From positions 62,001 to 126,000 of the forward strand of contig JAJJXM010000059.1 in the NCBI GenBank assembly GCA_024516155.1: DNA of 64,000 nucleotides. The letters run 5' to 3'. Source of the DNA: Pyronema omphalodes. Its lineage: Eukaryota; Ascomycota; Pezizomycetes; Pezizales; Pyronemataceae. The translations under genes and the position numbers were made by a program. The number at the start of each line of letters is the position of its first letter. The first letter of the stretch is position 1. Of this stretch, positions 33,235-45,194 are shown one piece after another. The notes under the pieces were generated by a model that had not been told where the DNA came from, made no database searches, and saw nothing but the letters and a program-made list of their open reading frames with translations.

Positions 33235-33553
33235 CATCTCCATAATCAGTAATCAAATAACACAAAAAAAATGGCATTACATGAATAATCTTTCTTATTT
33301 TTGGGTGGTATGATATAACATGATATAACAAGATGTCACTGTATGTATCCATTAAAATAACCATAAATTCTTTTCCAAAAAAAAAAAAAAAAAAAAGGGA
33401 GAAAAAGCAGAAGGTATAACTACTAAAAATACAATCCATGTCCACTCGTTTCACTCTTCCTCACAAACCACTATGATTCCGCCCCCCACGCCATCATTCC
33501 TCCTAAACCCCTATCATTCCGCCCCCCATCCCATCATTCCGCCCCCCATCCCA

Positions 33554-35269
33554 TCATTCCTCCCCCCCACCAGCACCCTGCCCACATTTCAACCTCGCCA
33601 ACTCCAACTCCAGCATCAACCTCTTAATCCTCAATTCCTCTTCCCTAATCTTCAACTTCTTCAATTCACGTTCATGTTTCAAATTCAATCTATTTTCCCT
33701 CAACTTTTGTTTCCACGCATCTTTCTGCGTTAACCGAGTCAGATTTTTTCCTGGATTTCTAATTGTCGCTCTTGGAACGCTTTGATGTTCATTGTGTGGT
33801 CTAATATGATCCGGTCCGCGGCATTCATTTTACCGCGTTTGGTAGGCGGCTCGAGGTGTGTTGCTGCGTCGCCGGCGCTGCAGGAATCGACGGTTGCTAG
33901 GGGTCGCTTGGTGGTTTGTGATCGCGGTTGGGATTGGGAGCGGGGTAGGATGGCGATTGTGGGGTCTCTAGGGAGGGGGGGTTGGGGGTTAGCAGGTTAT
34001 TTTGCAGCCAAACAACAAAAAAAAAAAAAAAAAGAATAAAAATAACATAAAAACAAGATAAAGAAAGAAAGATATCCAGGATATCCAGGATTTTATTCTA
34101 ATTTTTTTCAACAGTGAAAAAAAAAAAAAAAGAATTCATCAGCAGGATAAAAATTCAATACCTTTTCACAATCTCATGAATCCTCCAATAAAGCGGACAA
34201 GTCTGCTCCAACCAAACCGATTTCTCAGGGTCGATATCCTCCTCCGACTCCAGCACCGCATCCGCAGTCTCCATCATCTCCATTTTAGTATTTTTATAAT
34301 TCTCCACCATAGCAATCCACTGACCCCTAATAGCCAACCCTGACCGGAACCCATTAAACAGAATCCCAGATAACTTATCAGCAGTTTTTTCCTGGTTTCT
34401 TTTCCAGGCTTGGTAGTTTTCTGGGCTGTCGTTGAGCCAGGTTAGGATCTTTTCTTTTTCTTGTCGCGTCCACGTCCATTGCGATATCCTGTCTTGGTGC
34501 TCCGGTAAGGGGGAATCGGTTACTGGATCATCGGGAGTTGCGATCACGGTTTGAGGGGAGGAAATGGAGGGTGTGGAGTTTCTTGTGGCTGTAGCTGTAG
34601 TTGTAGTTGTAGTTGTAGCTGTGTTCCCAGCAGCTGCAGCAGTGGTGGTGGATTCTTCTTATAAGGCCCACGAGGTTTTCTGGGTAGTGAATAAACTGGT
34701 TTACTTTTCGAAGCTTCGGTAGTTGGCGTATCTATACTATTCTGTCCTGGATCTGAAGGATTCCTTAAGATCTGTGCTGCTGGAGCTTGTTGTTGTTGTT
34801 GTTGTGGTTGAAGATGTTGTTGCTGTTGTGGTTGTTGCTGCTGTTGAAGATGTTGATGCTGAACATGTTGATGTTGAACATGTTGAAGATGTTGAACATT
34901 TCCATCCGGGGGATTATGATTATGTGACCAAACTGGTATGGGGGATTCACTGATAACTCCAGATGCAGACATCCTACCGCTCGTCATCCAGTGCGTGAAC
35001 TGACTTGGGAGATTAGCCATTCCCTGTGGAGGAGTGATAGTCGCATGATGAGCTTGGGCCTGAGCAGGAGGAGCTGGTAACAACATCTGCCGTTGCATAA
35101 TCGCGGTATTTCCAGTGGCATGTGAAGATTCAGACGAAGTAGCCGAAGCAGCCATAAAAGCATCTAACGCCGAGTCCCGTGATACCTCCAGTCCATGTAA
35201 GCTTCTGGAAACTTCTTTAGGGAGTATAGGGATGTGGTTATGGTTATGGTTATGTTGGTTGATTGGCAT
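33554..35269 (-). CDS. Myb/SANT-like DNA-binding protein with C-terminal coiled coil
   Basis: ATG at 35269. The N-terminal half is low complexity, rich in Gln, His and Pro, and ends with a basic AT-hook-like RKPRGPYKK (about 34,660). A helical domain follows: WTWTRQEKEKILTWLNDS ... YQAWKRNQEKTADKLSGI ... RGQWIAMVENYK, resembling Myb/SANT or trihelix folds with spaced Trp. An intron 34161-33968 (GTATTG...CCCTAG, 194 nt) joins in phase to a basic Lys/Glu/Leu-rich coiled coil (RELKKLKIREEELRIKRL), ending at TGA 33554-33556. Two frame breaks are each explained by one missing A in an A-run: near 34,651 and near 33,748. Likely nuclear; a transcription-factor role is an inference. The 5' end faces the gene starting near 35,521 across 250 bp. 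Confidence 0.6.
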
Positions 35270-35520
35270 TGCGGTGATGAGGTGGGTTGGTTTTCCTGGT
35301 TAATACATGCCACGGCGGCTGGCCCTACGCGTGGAGAAACGGGGCTAGTAGGGTTTTGTTATAGGCTGGTTTGGTGGTTGTTACCATGGCACGCGACGCG
35401 ATGTGATGCGTGTTGATGATGGACGCGTGTGGTGTGTGGTGTGTACTATACACGTAAAGTCCATCCCCTCCATCCCCTCCGCCTACACCACCCTCCGCCT
35501 GCACCCCCTCCACCATCACC
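35270..35520. promoter_or_regulatory. Short shared promoter region between divergent genes
   Basis: About 250 bp separate the divergent starts at 35269 (minus) and 35521 (plus). No specific binding site is claimed. Confidence 0.4.
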
Positions 35521-36372
35521 ATGCCCGCACCCCCCACAAATCTCCCCCCTAACACAGCGCATCGACTTCCTACAAAATTTCCCCGGCAGCAACACAATCC
35601 TCCTAATCTGCGCACCTCGCAATATCTTCCATCGACTCCTGGAGTCCCCGCTTCCTTTACCTACCCCGCGGAATCTGCGGTATGCTGAGAATACTAGGGT
35701 TGTTTGGGCGCCTTCTTATCGTCATGCTAGGGTTTATTTGAGTACTGTTGCTGCTGTTTCTGCTGCGGAGTCTGGAGGGGGGGTAGGAAGGGGGAAGGGG
35801 GGATGGAGGCCGAGCAAGCGGCCGTACAAGAGGCCGAGCAAGAGGCCGAGCAAGAGACTGGGCAAGAGGCCGAGCAAGAGACTGGGAAAGAGGCGGAGAA
35901 AGACAAGCAACCAGGAGGCGGATTCCTCGCAATCTGGGGCCTAACAAACGCACAATACTGCACAACAGAATGGTCAGCGCAAGGCGTAGCACGTACTATT
36001 TCGCAAGCTATAGATGCGGCCAATAGAACCGGAAGAACTTTGGTGTTGGCTGGAACAAAGGGTTGGTTGGATAGGAAAATGCCGTTGTTGAATACTGATG
36101 TTGATACTACGGGTATTACGCATTTGTTGGAGAGGAAGATGGTTACGGTGCGGGGTGTGCTGAAGAGGTGGTTTAGGATCCCGAGGGAGGAGGAGGGGGG
36201 GAGGAAGAGGAAAAGGAAGAGGAAGATGGGGGAGAAGGATGAGAAGGAGGAGAAGGAGGAACATGATAAGCTTAACAAGATAAAAAGAAAAGCTCCTGCT
36301 ACCTCAGGGAGTGGGACTTCAGGGACTTCCGCCGGGAATAAAGATTCTCAACCAAAACGCATAAAATTCTAA
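35521..36372 (+). CDS. Unrecognised protein with basic, acidic-repeat and Lys-rich regions (frame-broken)
   Basis: Coding-like block 1 (about 35,560-35,790) includes FLQNFPGSNTILLICAP and VVWAPSYRHARVYLSTV. The frame then shifts in a G-rich tract (35,775-35,802), where one extra G would join it to block 2, with EAEQEAEQETGQEAEQ repeats, GGGFLAIWGLTNAQYCTTEW and TISQAIDAANRTGRTLVLAG. The C-terminus is Lys/Arg/Glu-rich with RKRKRKRKMGEKDEKEEKEE and a final basic QPKRIKF, which suggests nuclear location. The best ATG, 35521, is one frame off block 1, with a C-run in between. The alternation of hydrophobic strands is compatible with a small alpha/beta domain, but I do not recognise the family. 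Confidence 0.5.
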
Positions 36373-36635
36373 AAAAACAACAAAAAAAAAACAATAGACA
36401 TTAACAGTAATTCATCATGAGATCTTCCGATTGACGAAAAAATAGGAATAAAGGAGGACTTAATATCTGATAGTAGAATTATGACGCATGGTGGTATCAT
36501 TACTGCATACATAACAGGAACCCCCAACCAAATATATATCTCTATCTCCAATCATGACCAACCGATTGAGAAATATGTACTTCCAAGCCCGCCCCCCCCC
36601 CCCCCCCCCCTTTCCCTGCCCTCATCAATCCCCCT

Positions 36636-38447
36636 CTAAACTCCCGGCGCCTCATACCTGTCCCCCTTCGCAATAACCAACCCCAGTCCTTTATGTACCT
36701 CAGCCTGAAACGGTTCAAAGTCAATTCTCTCACCATCAATACTAATAAACTCCTCCTTTACGCCCTTTCGTTTATGAGGAATAATACGATACGCGACAAC
36801 TTTCCGATACTGTACGTGCGGAAGATCGAAATGACTTCCGTCTTCTACTGATAGTAGCATTGAGATAGCTTTACGACGGCTGATGGTACCGTCGATGCAG
36901 ACGAGGTCGAAGAGACCGTCGTTTGGTAAGGAGGCTGGGAAGAAGGCGGCGCCGGAGGACATCCAGGTCATCTGTTGGATGGGGTTAATAAGCGGGGGGG
37001 GACTTATGGAAGGGGGTTATCATACGTTGCCGGCATAGAAGTTACCCATGTTAGGATGATGAATAAGTTCCCAACCGTCAGGAAGATCATCTGCCACAGT
37101 TCCGAATTTCAGTGGAGGGAGTCCATCGCCGATATACTGGTCCTCCTCATCATCGTCATCATCCTGCTGAATATCATTCCCCTGTGCCGACCGGAAGTGA
37201 TTCCTAATCTCTTCCTTCCCCTCAATAGCAACCTTCACCGCTAGATCACAAGGATAAACCGTCTGCTTAATAACTCTCTGTAACAAGCCCACTGTGAATC
37301 TAGCACCACCCATCCATCTCAAATCCTCCGTTCCCAGATCACATTCCGCAATAATCCCAAAGCTCTGTGACAAGAAACTCAACAATCTTTCCTTGCCCTG
37401 GGTGATAGATATCAAATCCATCCGTTTCCTAACACCCTTGACCACCGCCAACGTCGCTTTACCCGCATCATCAGTCCCCGTTAAATTCCAACACATAGCA
37501 TTTCCGGAGCCACCAGGCAGTTGACAAACCGCGACAGATCTCAAAGCTTTCAAAGCATCATATTTCCTTTTCCCAAAGCCATTAAAAACCTCACTAGGCA
37601 CTCCATCACCAGAAACACAGATAACGACATCAAACGCCTCAACATCAAGATTCTGGGCAATATCCACAGCATGACCCTGATAACGAGTGGTTTCAATATC
37701 TAAAACACAATTCGCGGCTTCAAGAATCGGTCGCGCTTTTTTGTCAAAGATTTGTTGCGCATAACCTTGCCCGCCGAATGGGTTGATGAGGACTTTGCAC
37801 CGCTTCTGTTTTTGTGCGAGCCCATAGCTTCGGTCGAGAACGGATGTCACCCAGGTTGTTATCGACCCTTCGTGCTGTGCGCCGCTGTAGGGGTAGGTTA
37901 GGCTGGCGGGCTTGATGGAGGTTTTGGTGGGCGCGGCGTATTTGATGGTGATGGAGGAGGCGCCGACATCGATCCAGAGGAGGTTGTAGAGGGGGATGGA
38001 AAGGGTTTTTGTTGGAGCTGTGAGAAGAAGAGGGGGGGGGGGAAGGTTAGTGGAGTTGGAAGGAAGGATGGCTGAGGAGGAAAAGGTGTGGATATACCTC
38101 GTGTATTGAATCCTATGTCGCAACAGAAATTGTTGGTGTCGTCGGTTGGTTCTTTGGAATCTAAAAATGAAGGATTAGTGATACATATTCTACTTGGACC
38201 TGGGGTTCTCTCAGAAAAGGAAAAAAAAAAACAACTGACCGCGAATCTCAAAGGTGGTTTCGTTGTACCATAAACTGAGATGTTTGGTCAGGGAAATGGT
38301 GTTCTCGCCGAGTCGCGTCGATGATGATGATGCTGATGCTGATGCTGATGCTGATGCTGATGAGGATGGACCGGGGATATCTCTGTCGGCGGCCGGGCGC
38401 AACAGCGGTTCCTGCATCGTCATGGTGTGTTTGCTAGTGGTTGACAT
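36636..38447 (-). CDS. LCB4: Sphingoid long-chain base kinase (diacylglycerol kinase catalytic fold)
   Basis: Four exons, 38447-38240, 38160-38098, 38017-37026 and 36971-36636, all in phase, give 532 residues. Introns of 79, 80 and 54 nt have good GT-AG ends. The catalytic domain starts with CKVLINPFGGQGYAQQIF (about residues 164-181). The nucleotide-binding signature VICVSGDGVPSEVFNG (about 222-237) follows, then SVAVCQLPGGSGNAMCWNL and the C-terminal lobe FGIIAECDLGTEDLRWMG. This order is that of yeast Lcb4/Lcb5 and animal sphingosine kinases, which phosphorylate sphingoid bases at membranes to make signalling lipids and feed the lyase pathway. The N-terminus holds a Ser/Ala repeat from a GATGCT microsatellite (38,320-38,360). 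An acidic Asp/Glu insert (about 37,150) lies in the C-terminal lobe. No frame break is visible. Confidence 0.92.
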
Positions 38448-38459
38448 GTTATATGAATG

Positions 38460-39113
38460 TATATTTATTATTTTTTTGTAATCGCAACCGAATATATCTC
38501 TCAGACGGGATATTGTAATCTTTTATTCCCTGGTCAGAGACTTGTAGGAGGGCGTAATTTGGTCAAGTAGCGAAAATCAAAAACATCGCCGGAGATGCCG
38601 TATTTTTGTCGGGTGGCTGTTGGACTTGGTTATCCACAGAGGAGAGAGAGAGCTACATACCTTCCGTGGGAGTTCCGGCTCCGAAATATCGCGGTGCACT
38701 AGTAGGGATTATATCCGGGGCTAGCGGAGTGAATGGTGCAGCTGAGGAAGCATTTGAAACGTTCCACGCCAACGGATACAAAAGCACTGAGGGGATGAGA
38801 GAGTTGCCAAGATCTTGGGATATGCACTTTGTTTCAGATACAGAATAATCCCGAGAATTAATGGAGCGTGATACTTGTGTATTCCTCATATGACAACCCC
38901 AGAAAGAATTCACCTTCTTTCCACCCGGTCGAGAACTGTGGTTACACAATTAAAACGTCAAGGTGTATGTATCACACCAACTATCTCAAGGCCATGCAAT
39001 GTAAAGCAAAACCATCATTCCTGAATGCATTCTGTATCTCTAATTCCATCCAACGCCTGGTCATTACACCCCTATTAATACTGCATAAAACGGTATGCAA
39101 CACCACTCTGCCT
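38460..39113. other. Stretch without a supported gene
   Basis: An 80-codon ORF at 38,606-38,848 lacks a supported start or domain. Part of this region is the promoter side of the kinase gene and the 3' flank of the coatomer gene. Confidence 0.45.
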
Positions 39114-39811
39114 TTACAATCCCTGTCTCAACTTCTCCGCCAAATGCTTCTTTCCAAACTCCCAAGCATTCAACAATCCCTTCTCGGACAAGTCAATGTC
39201 CTTGATGTTAGGAATATCGTTCTGCGGTAGCTTGGTCACTCGCTGGAGAATAAGCTGCGGGTCGGTCTCCAAGATAACTCCGTCATCGACCATCTCCTCA
39301 AGTGCCAATGAAACCATATCGTAGTGCTCCGCGATAGTCCGCTTGTCGACAGCATTCCTATCATCCAATCAGCCCCATCCATCTAAGACTTTTGCAACGG
39401 GATCATCGGCGGTTCCGGAGTAACCTCCACATACCTAAGCATCAACAACAAAGTATCCCTCATAGCCAATGCTACGTTGAAGAGCATAAGCTCGTTCTCA
39501 TCCAATCCTCCAACGACGTACATAATCACGTCACTCTCCGCCTTATAAACAACGACATGGTTATCATAGAGAACAACATCTCCTCCGGTCTTGACGGTTT
39601 TCGCGTGAAGGCCCTTCTCAAAGACTTTCTGCTCCTTCACCGTGGGATACGGGGATTTGGTAGTGCTATGCGGGGGATTGTAGTACTTTGCGAGGACGCG
39701 CGAGCCGTCGGAAGCGAGAATGAGAACCGCCGTGACCTGTCATTTATTAGAAGAATACCGAGGTTGGGGCAACGGGGGACGCACGGAGAAGAGGCTGAGG
39801 TTCGTGGGCAT
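39114..39811 (-). CDS. RET3: Coatomer (COPI) zeta subunit
   Basis: Three exons, 39811-39785, 39736-39435 and 39357-39114, in phase, give 190 residues, the usual size. The short first exon encodes MPTNLSLFS and is joined by a 47-nt intron (GTGCGT...TGACAG) to VTAVLILASDGSRVLAKYYN, the standard longin-like start of this family. Further matches are KVFEKGLHAKT, VVLYDNHVVVYKAESDV and GGLDENELMLFNVALAMRD. The last exon has NAVDKRTIAEHYDMV, VDDGVILETDP and LSEKGLLNAWEFGKKHLAEK. The subunit is part of the COPI coat that returns vesicles from Golgi to ER. It diverges from the JmjC gene at 40,199 with 387 bp between starts. No defect is seen. Confidence 0.95.
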
Positions 39812-40198
39812 TTTGTGAGACGTGGAGCTTTGATGGAGCTGGAGCTATCAGCTGGTATTAGCCGCGTCGAGTCTGCCAAGCCATTTGACTGGTGCGGTGC
39901 TGTGAGGCTCTGTTTGGCTGTTGTTGTGATGCGGCGGCATCGGCGAGAACCCCTACCGTTTTGGGGAGCGAGCGGACCCAGCGGGTCAGGACTTGCTTGC
40001 TTGGTTCATGCACGCCGCATCTCCCGGGAGCTTTCAACTCTCGACCAGCTCCGACCTCTCGACCCAGCTTCGACCTCGTCTTGTCCAAGTCCTAACTCGT
40101 CCGCCGTCTGCTACCTTCTAAATACCAAACTGCATCCAATTGCCTCCTCAATTCCCACAACAAACATTGAACAGTCGACACCATCTCCCACCAAAATT

Positions 40199-42931
40199 AT
40201 GGTCACAAAACGAAAATCTACTCCTTCGACAGACGCTGCGACACCGAAACGGCCTCGGACCACCTCCCACGATGGCTCGGAAGCCCCCAAACAATCCCTG
40301 AATGCCCGCCGAAACGTTAAGACGAATGTGAAAGTTTACAGGCCCGGCGAAGCTTGTACCTACGTTCCAAAAGTTATAACAGCCAAAGACATGGCCACCA
40401 CAGAATACCGCTCCGTACAAAGAAATACCTGTCAGCGATGGCCTACATCAGTGGTGAATGACCAATGTATGTCCTGTATTGAAAAGCAGGCGGCATGCGG
40501 CACATGTCGTTTCCTCAATTTACGTGTATTTCGGGAAACCGTGGATGAGAAAGGAATTGTCGCTGTAGATTACGACGATTATGCTTTCCGAGGAAACCAG
40601 GACGACCCGGTTGAACCGGCAAAACCTCCGCGTTCTACAAAGCGGGAAAATAAGAAATTCAGAACACGAATTGCAACTAAAGCGTATTCAATGGATTTAG
40701 ATGTACCAGAGGGGGAGGCACAGGAAGAGCTTACTAAGAGTGGCAATACTTATCCAACACCGGAACGAGCTTTACCACTCCAAACTCGCCGAGAAAATGC
40801 TGAGTATGTGATTCCGATTATCGCTCCATCATTTATCGAGCATCTAGCGCGAGAGCTCCACCATGAAAATACCCATCTGCATCGAGATGTGAGCTCCACG
40901 CTTCCAGGTGGACCTCGTCCTATGATCCGGATAAAAAACACGCCACAGACTAAAACAATCTGTGATGTTTGCAGCACCTCGGTATACATGGGTTCTTATA
41001 TGTGTGGATGCTGTGGTCGTGAATTATGCCTGGGATGTTGGGAGGAGTTCCTTCCATCAGCGCAGATGTACAGTGGAAGAGTCAGCAGGATAGATCAATG
41101 CTCTAGGAAGCGCCGCCATACCAGGGACTCAATTCTCTTTGTTACTCGTGCCCATCCAGGTGAAATTGATACTTTGTTGAGGAAGGTTGAGGGCTTATCG
41201 AAGGATCTTCAAGCCCTCTCTACCAATGTCGATGAAGTTGTTGATAAAATTCCTACCAAAGTCGCAAGATCACCTAGCAGTAATGGACCTTCTTATCTTC
41301 CGGTCCCCTCTGCACACTACAAGGATATTGATTTACAGACGTTTCAATGTCTCTGGAGAAAAGGCGGGGTACCCCTTGTCCTGACAAACATGCTTGAGCG
41401 GTTTCAACTTCCGTGGAGCCCACAATATTTCATCGACGAACATGGCCCAGAATACTGTCTAATCCACGATTGTAGCGATGATACATTTCACGAGACACAT
41501 GTTTCGGCCTTCTTCGCTAGATTCGGAGGAAAGCATGATAAATCCTATAAGCTAAAAGACTGGCCACCAAGCTCGGAATTCAAGGTTGCTTTCCCGAAGC
41601 TATGGGATGATTTTGAAAATGCATTGCCTTTTCCTGAATACACCCGTCGTAGCGGTCCTTTCAATTTGGCTTCACATATCCCACCTGATTGGAATGCACC
41701 GGATCTAGGACCAAAGATGTATAACGCTTACCCTGCTGTTGATTTTCTTCCGAGAGATATCAGTTCTATGACTCCTGGACAGAAAACCGAATTTCAAAAG
41801 AACGTCATCGGCACAACTAATCTCCATCTGGATCTCACTGATGCTGTCAATATCATGCTGTTTGCAAGTGGTGGCCAAGATGCCCCCGAAATCTCCACCA
41901 CTGATAAAGGTATCCCCGAATGTGGAGCAGTCTGGGATATCTTCCCACCTTCATCTGTTTCTGCTATCCGTGCCTATCTCAAGGAGACACGAGAGGAAGT
42001 TGACGACCCCATCCACCGTCAATGTTTCTACCTTTCCGAGCACGACTTAGAAGTACTCTCACAGCGAGGAGTTGGTTCGTACCGAATTTTCCAGGACCCA
42101 GGAGACGCAGTATTTATCCCAGCGGGGTGCCCACACCAAGTACGGAATCGACGCAGCTGTGTAAAAGTTGCAGTTGACTTTTTATCGCCAGAGAATGTGC
42201 ACCTTTGTACTAGACTTATTGAGGAAGCAAGATCTATGGCACCGAGGATTCCGAAGCCGGGAATGAAATTAATGGGAAAGAAGATGTTTTGCAACTTTGG
42301 AATTGTCTGGGATTTGCGTGGGAGGAAATGGTAAAACAGTTATCTGGACTTGTTTCGACGACTCGATGCTTCCCCGTGGAAATTAATGGAAAACTGAAAA
42401 AGGACCCCTCCTCCTCCCCCACTGGACAAGGAATAACACAACACTGCAATAGATCCAACTCCAATTCCAACTCCAACTGCGAATCAGGTAGCAATAGCAA
42501 CGGCACCGGCACCAGCATCACACCTATCCCAGAAAAAGTCACGAACAAAGACACAGCAGCAACGACCAAAAAACTCCAACCCGAGGAACCAGACCAACAG
42601 GAACCACAACCACAACTACAACCAGAGCCCGTAAGCAGTACGAAATCCCCGGAGTAAAAGGATCCCATTTTTAACCCAAACCCCCCCCACGGAACCAGAA
42701 GTCTTCACCGGTCTTTCCATCTTTTGCTTGTATCAATAAACCATCACCATCCAAACCTTCGGATTATGCGGCTAGATTTATTGCTAGGAGAACTGAGGTT
42801 AGGAATGTTAATACCACGACAAATAATGTTAAACAACAGCCACAACCACAACCACAATTTTCTAGCAACCTGAATGTTAATATGACTATCAAAGCAAAAC
42901 AACAACTTACTAACTCCTGCATTCCTGGACT

Positions 42932-42967
<36 letters not shown>

Positions 42968-43661
42968 GTTATCGTCAGCATCGTCATCGTCATCGTCACC
43001 TTCGCCAATTATGGAAAATAATACAACAATCATAATCAATGCCGCTAAAATACATAACAAAAACCCAACCCCGAATTCCCCCTCCCACACCCACCCCCAC
43101 CCGCAGAAACTACCCCCGATTATGAGAGATAATATATTACCACCCTTACCGCCCCTACCGCCATTACAGTCTTTACCAAGTTTACCAAGTTTACCAAGTT
43201 TACCAAGTTTACCAAATTTACCAAGTTTACCAAGTTTACCAGGTTTACCAAGTTTACCAAGTCTATCGTCTTTAACGTCGCTACCGAGTTTACCGGCGAT
43301 TGGGAATATGGTGGATTTAACGAATGGGAAGTTGAGGGTTGGAGTTACGAATGGTTATGGTGTTGGTGTTGGTGTTGGGGTTGGTTATGGGAAAATGGCG
43401 CAGTTATCGCAGTTATCGCAGTTATCGCCGCCGTTATCGGATACTTCAGATTCTATGGATATTTCAGATTCAGCAGAGTCAGCGGATTTGACGGATATTC
43501 CTGGTACTAGAAAACTTCTTGTTGGGCAGCGGAATAATGTTATGGCAATGGGTGGGAATGGTAGCGGTAATATGATGGATATGAAGGATATGATGGATAT
43601 GAAGGATACGAAGGATATGAAGGATACGAAGGATGGGGTGATGTATAGTGATCTTTTGTAG
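40199..43661 (+). CDS. KDM3-like JmjC domain protein, putative histone H3K9 demethylase
   Basis: ATG at 40199. The intact 711-codon frame to 42,334 has a basic N-terminus, a Cys-rich segment (QCMSCIEKQAACGTC), a second zinc finger CDVCSTSVYMGSYMCGCCGR (from about residue 255), and a C-terminal JmjC domain. Fe(II)-binding HxD is in NLHLDLTDAVN (His about 543) and the distal His in FIPAGCPHQVRN (about 646). The motifs GAVWDIFPPSSV and FLSPENVHLC are those of the KDM3/JHDM2 group. As sequenced it ends at TAA 42332-42334, but the family-like continuation KEDVLQLWNCLGFAWEEM lies in the next frame, reached by one extra G in a GGG run near 42,265. The open sequence then continues through Gln/Pro/Asn-rich stretches, a Ser run and LPSLP repeats to 43,661 with another frame change near 42,660. 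The far 3' part is less certain to belong to the gene. Likely nuclear. Confidence 0.85.
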
Positions 43662-45194
43662 GATTGTTTTTTTTTTTTTTTTTTTTTTGGTTGCGGTGGA
43701 TGGGGTGGATGGGGTGGATGGGGTGGATGGGGTGGATGGTTTGGTATAGGGTGGATGGTTTGGTATAGGGTGGATGGTTGGGGATTTGGGGATTTAGGGA
43801 TTTGGGGATTTGGGGTTGGTGTTGGTGTTTGGTTTGGTGGTTGCTGGTGGGTTTGGCTTGTTATTGATTTCGTTGTTTGTGTTGGGTTTTCATTGGTTAC
43901 GTTACGTTACGTTGCGTTGGGTTTGTCGTTATTGGGGTTGCTATTAGTTTCATTGGTTACGCTGGCTTGATTTCGCGGCTTTCGTTGATGTAATTGGTTT
44001 CGTTGGTTTTTTTCGTTGGCTTTTGTTTTCGTTGGTTCGGTCTCGTTAATTTCATTAATTTCATTGATTTGCATTGATTTTCGTTGGCTCGGTCGGTCTC
44101 GTTAATTTCATTTCATTGTGCCTTGGTTTTTCGCTGATTTCCTCGGTTGGCTTGGCTTGCCTTGGCTTGGTTTGGTTTGGTTTGGTGTGATAATAGAAAT
44201 AACATCGGTTTTATCTTTTTTTTTTCTCGTTCTTATCTTATCTATCTTATCTTGTCTCGTTCCTATCTTATCTTATCTTATCTTATCTCGTTCTTATCCT
44301 ATCTCGTCTCGTTCGTCATTATTTTTTATTGGGGTTCCCTTTTTTTTTTTAGCTTGTTTTTGTAATAATACCATTTATGTTGTGCGGTTTTCGATTATTG
44401 GGAATTGGGAATTGGGAATTGGGAATTGGGAATTGGGAATTGGGAATTGGGAATTGGGAATTGGGAATTGGGAATTGGGAATTGGGAATTGGGAATTGGG
44501 ACTGGGGACTGGGTGATAGGTAACAATAAGCAATAGTAATAGTAGTAATAGTAGTAATAGTAGTAATAGTAGTAATAGTAGTAATAGTAGTAATAGTAGT
44601 AATAGTAGTAATAGTAGTAATAGTAGTAATAGTAATTGACGGCATCTCAGCAGCATCTCAGCAGCATCTCAGCAGCATCTCAACAGCATCTTAACAGCAT
44701 CTCAGCAGCATCTAAACAGCATCTCAACAGCATCAGAACATTATGAAAACATTATGCAAACACGACACAATACGGCAAGCATTTTAACAACCATGTCAAA
44801 AATCTTTCTGTTTTCCTCTTTCAAAATAACACAGCGAAAAAGCAAAAAAAAAAATCCTAAATCCCTAATTCGAAATTCCATGTTCCAGGTTCCAGTAAGT
44901 AACCCTAAAACTATAAACTATAAACACAATCCTGTAAACACAATCCTAAGACTATAAACATAATCCTAAGACGATAAACATAATCTTATAAGTTATAATC
45001 CTATAAACACAATCCTATAACCCTAAGCATCAACCACCTAATAACCATAACGCATCAACTTCCGCAGCAACAAAAGCCTAAACCTATTACTCCGTCTCTA
45101 TTTATACCAGCGTCATTACCCCCCCCCCCCCCCCATTTTCCCCGAGTAGCCTGGATAAAATAACTGCATCCCCTGCCCCCCCCCCTCCCACCCT
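43662..45194. other. Low-complexity spacer with several tandem arrays
   Basis: Contains poly-T (43,668-43,688), GGATGGGGT repeats (43,690-43,770), GGGAATT x about 14 (44,397-44,499), an AGTAGTAAT array (44,533-44,634), CAGCATCT repeats (44,645-44,740) and poly-C (45,119-45,134). Apparent ORFs here are repeat artefacts. Confidence 0.85.

Noticed and set aside
38606..38848. 80-codon plus-strand ORF as a gene
   Set aside because: No ATG at its start, no domain and no paralogue; it lies within flanks of two real genes.
39392..40198. Upstream extension of the KDM3-like frame to 39,392
   Set aside because: That stretch overlaps the coatomer zeta exons on the other strand; the ATG at 40199 begins the conserved basic N-terminus.
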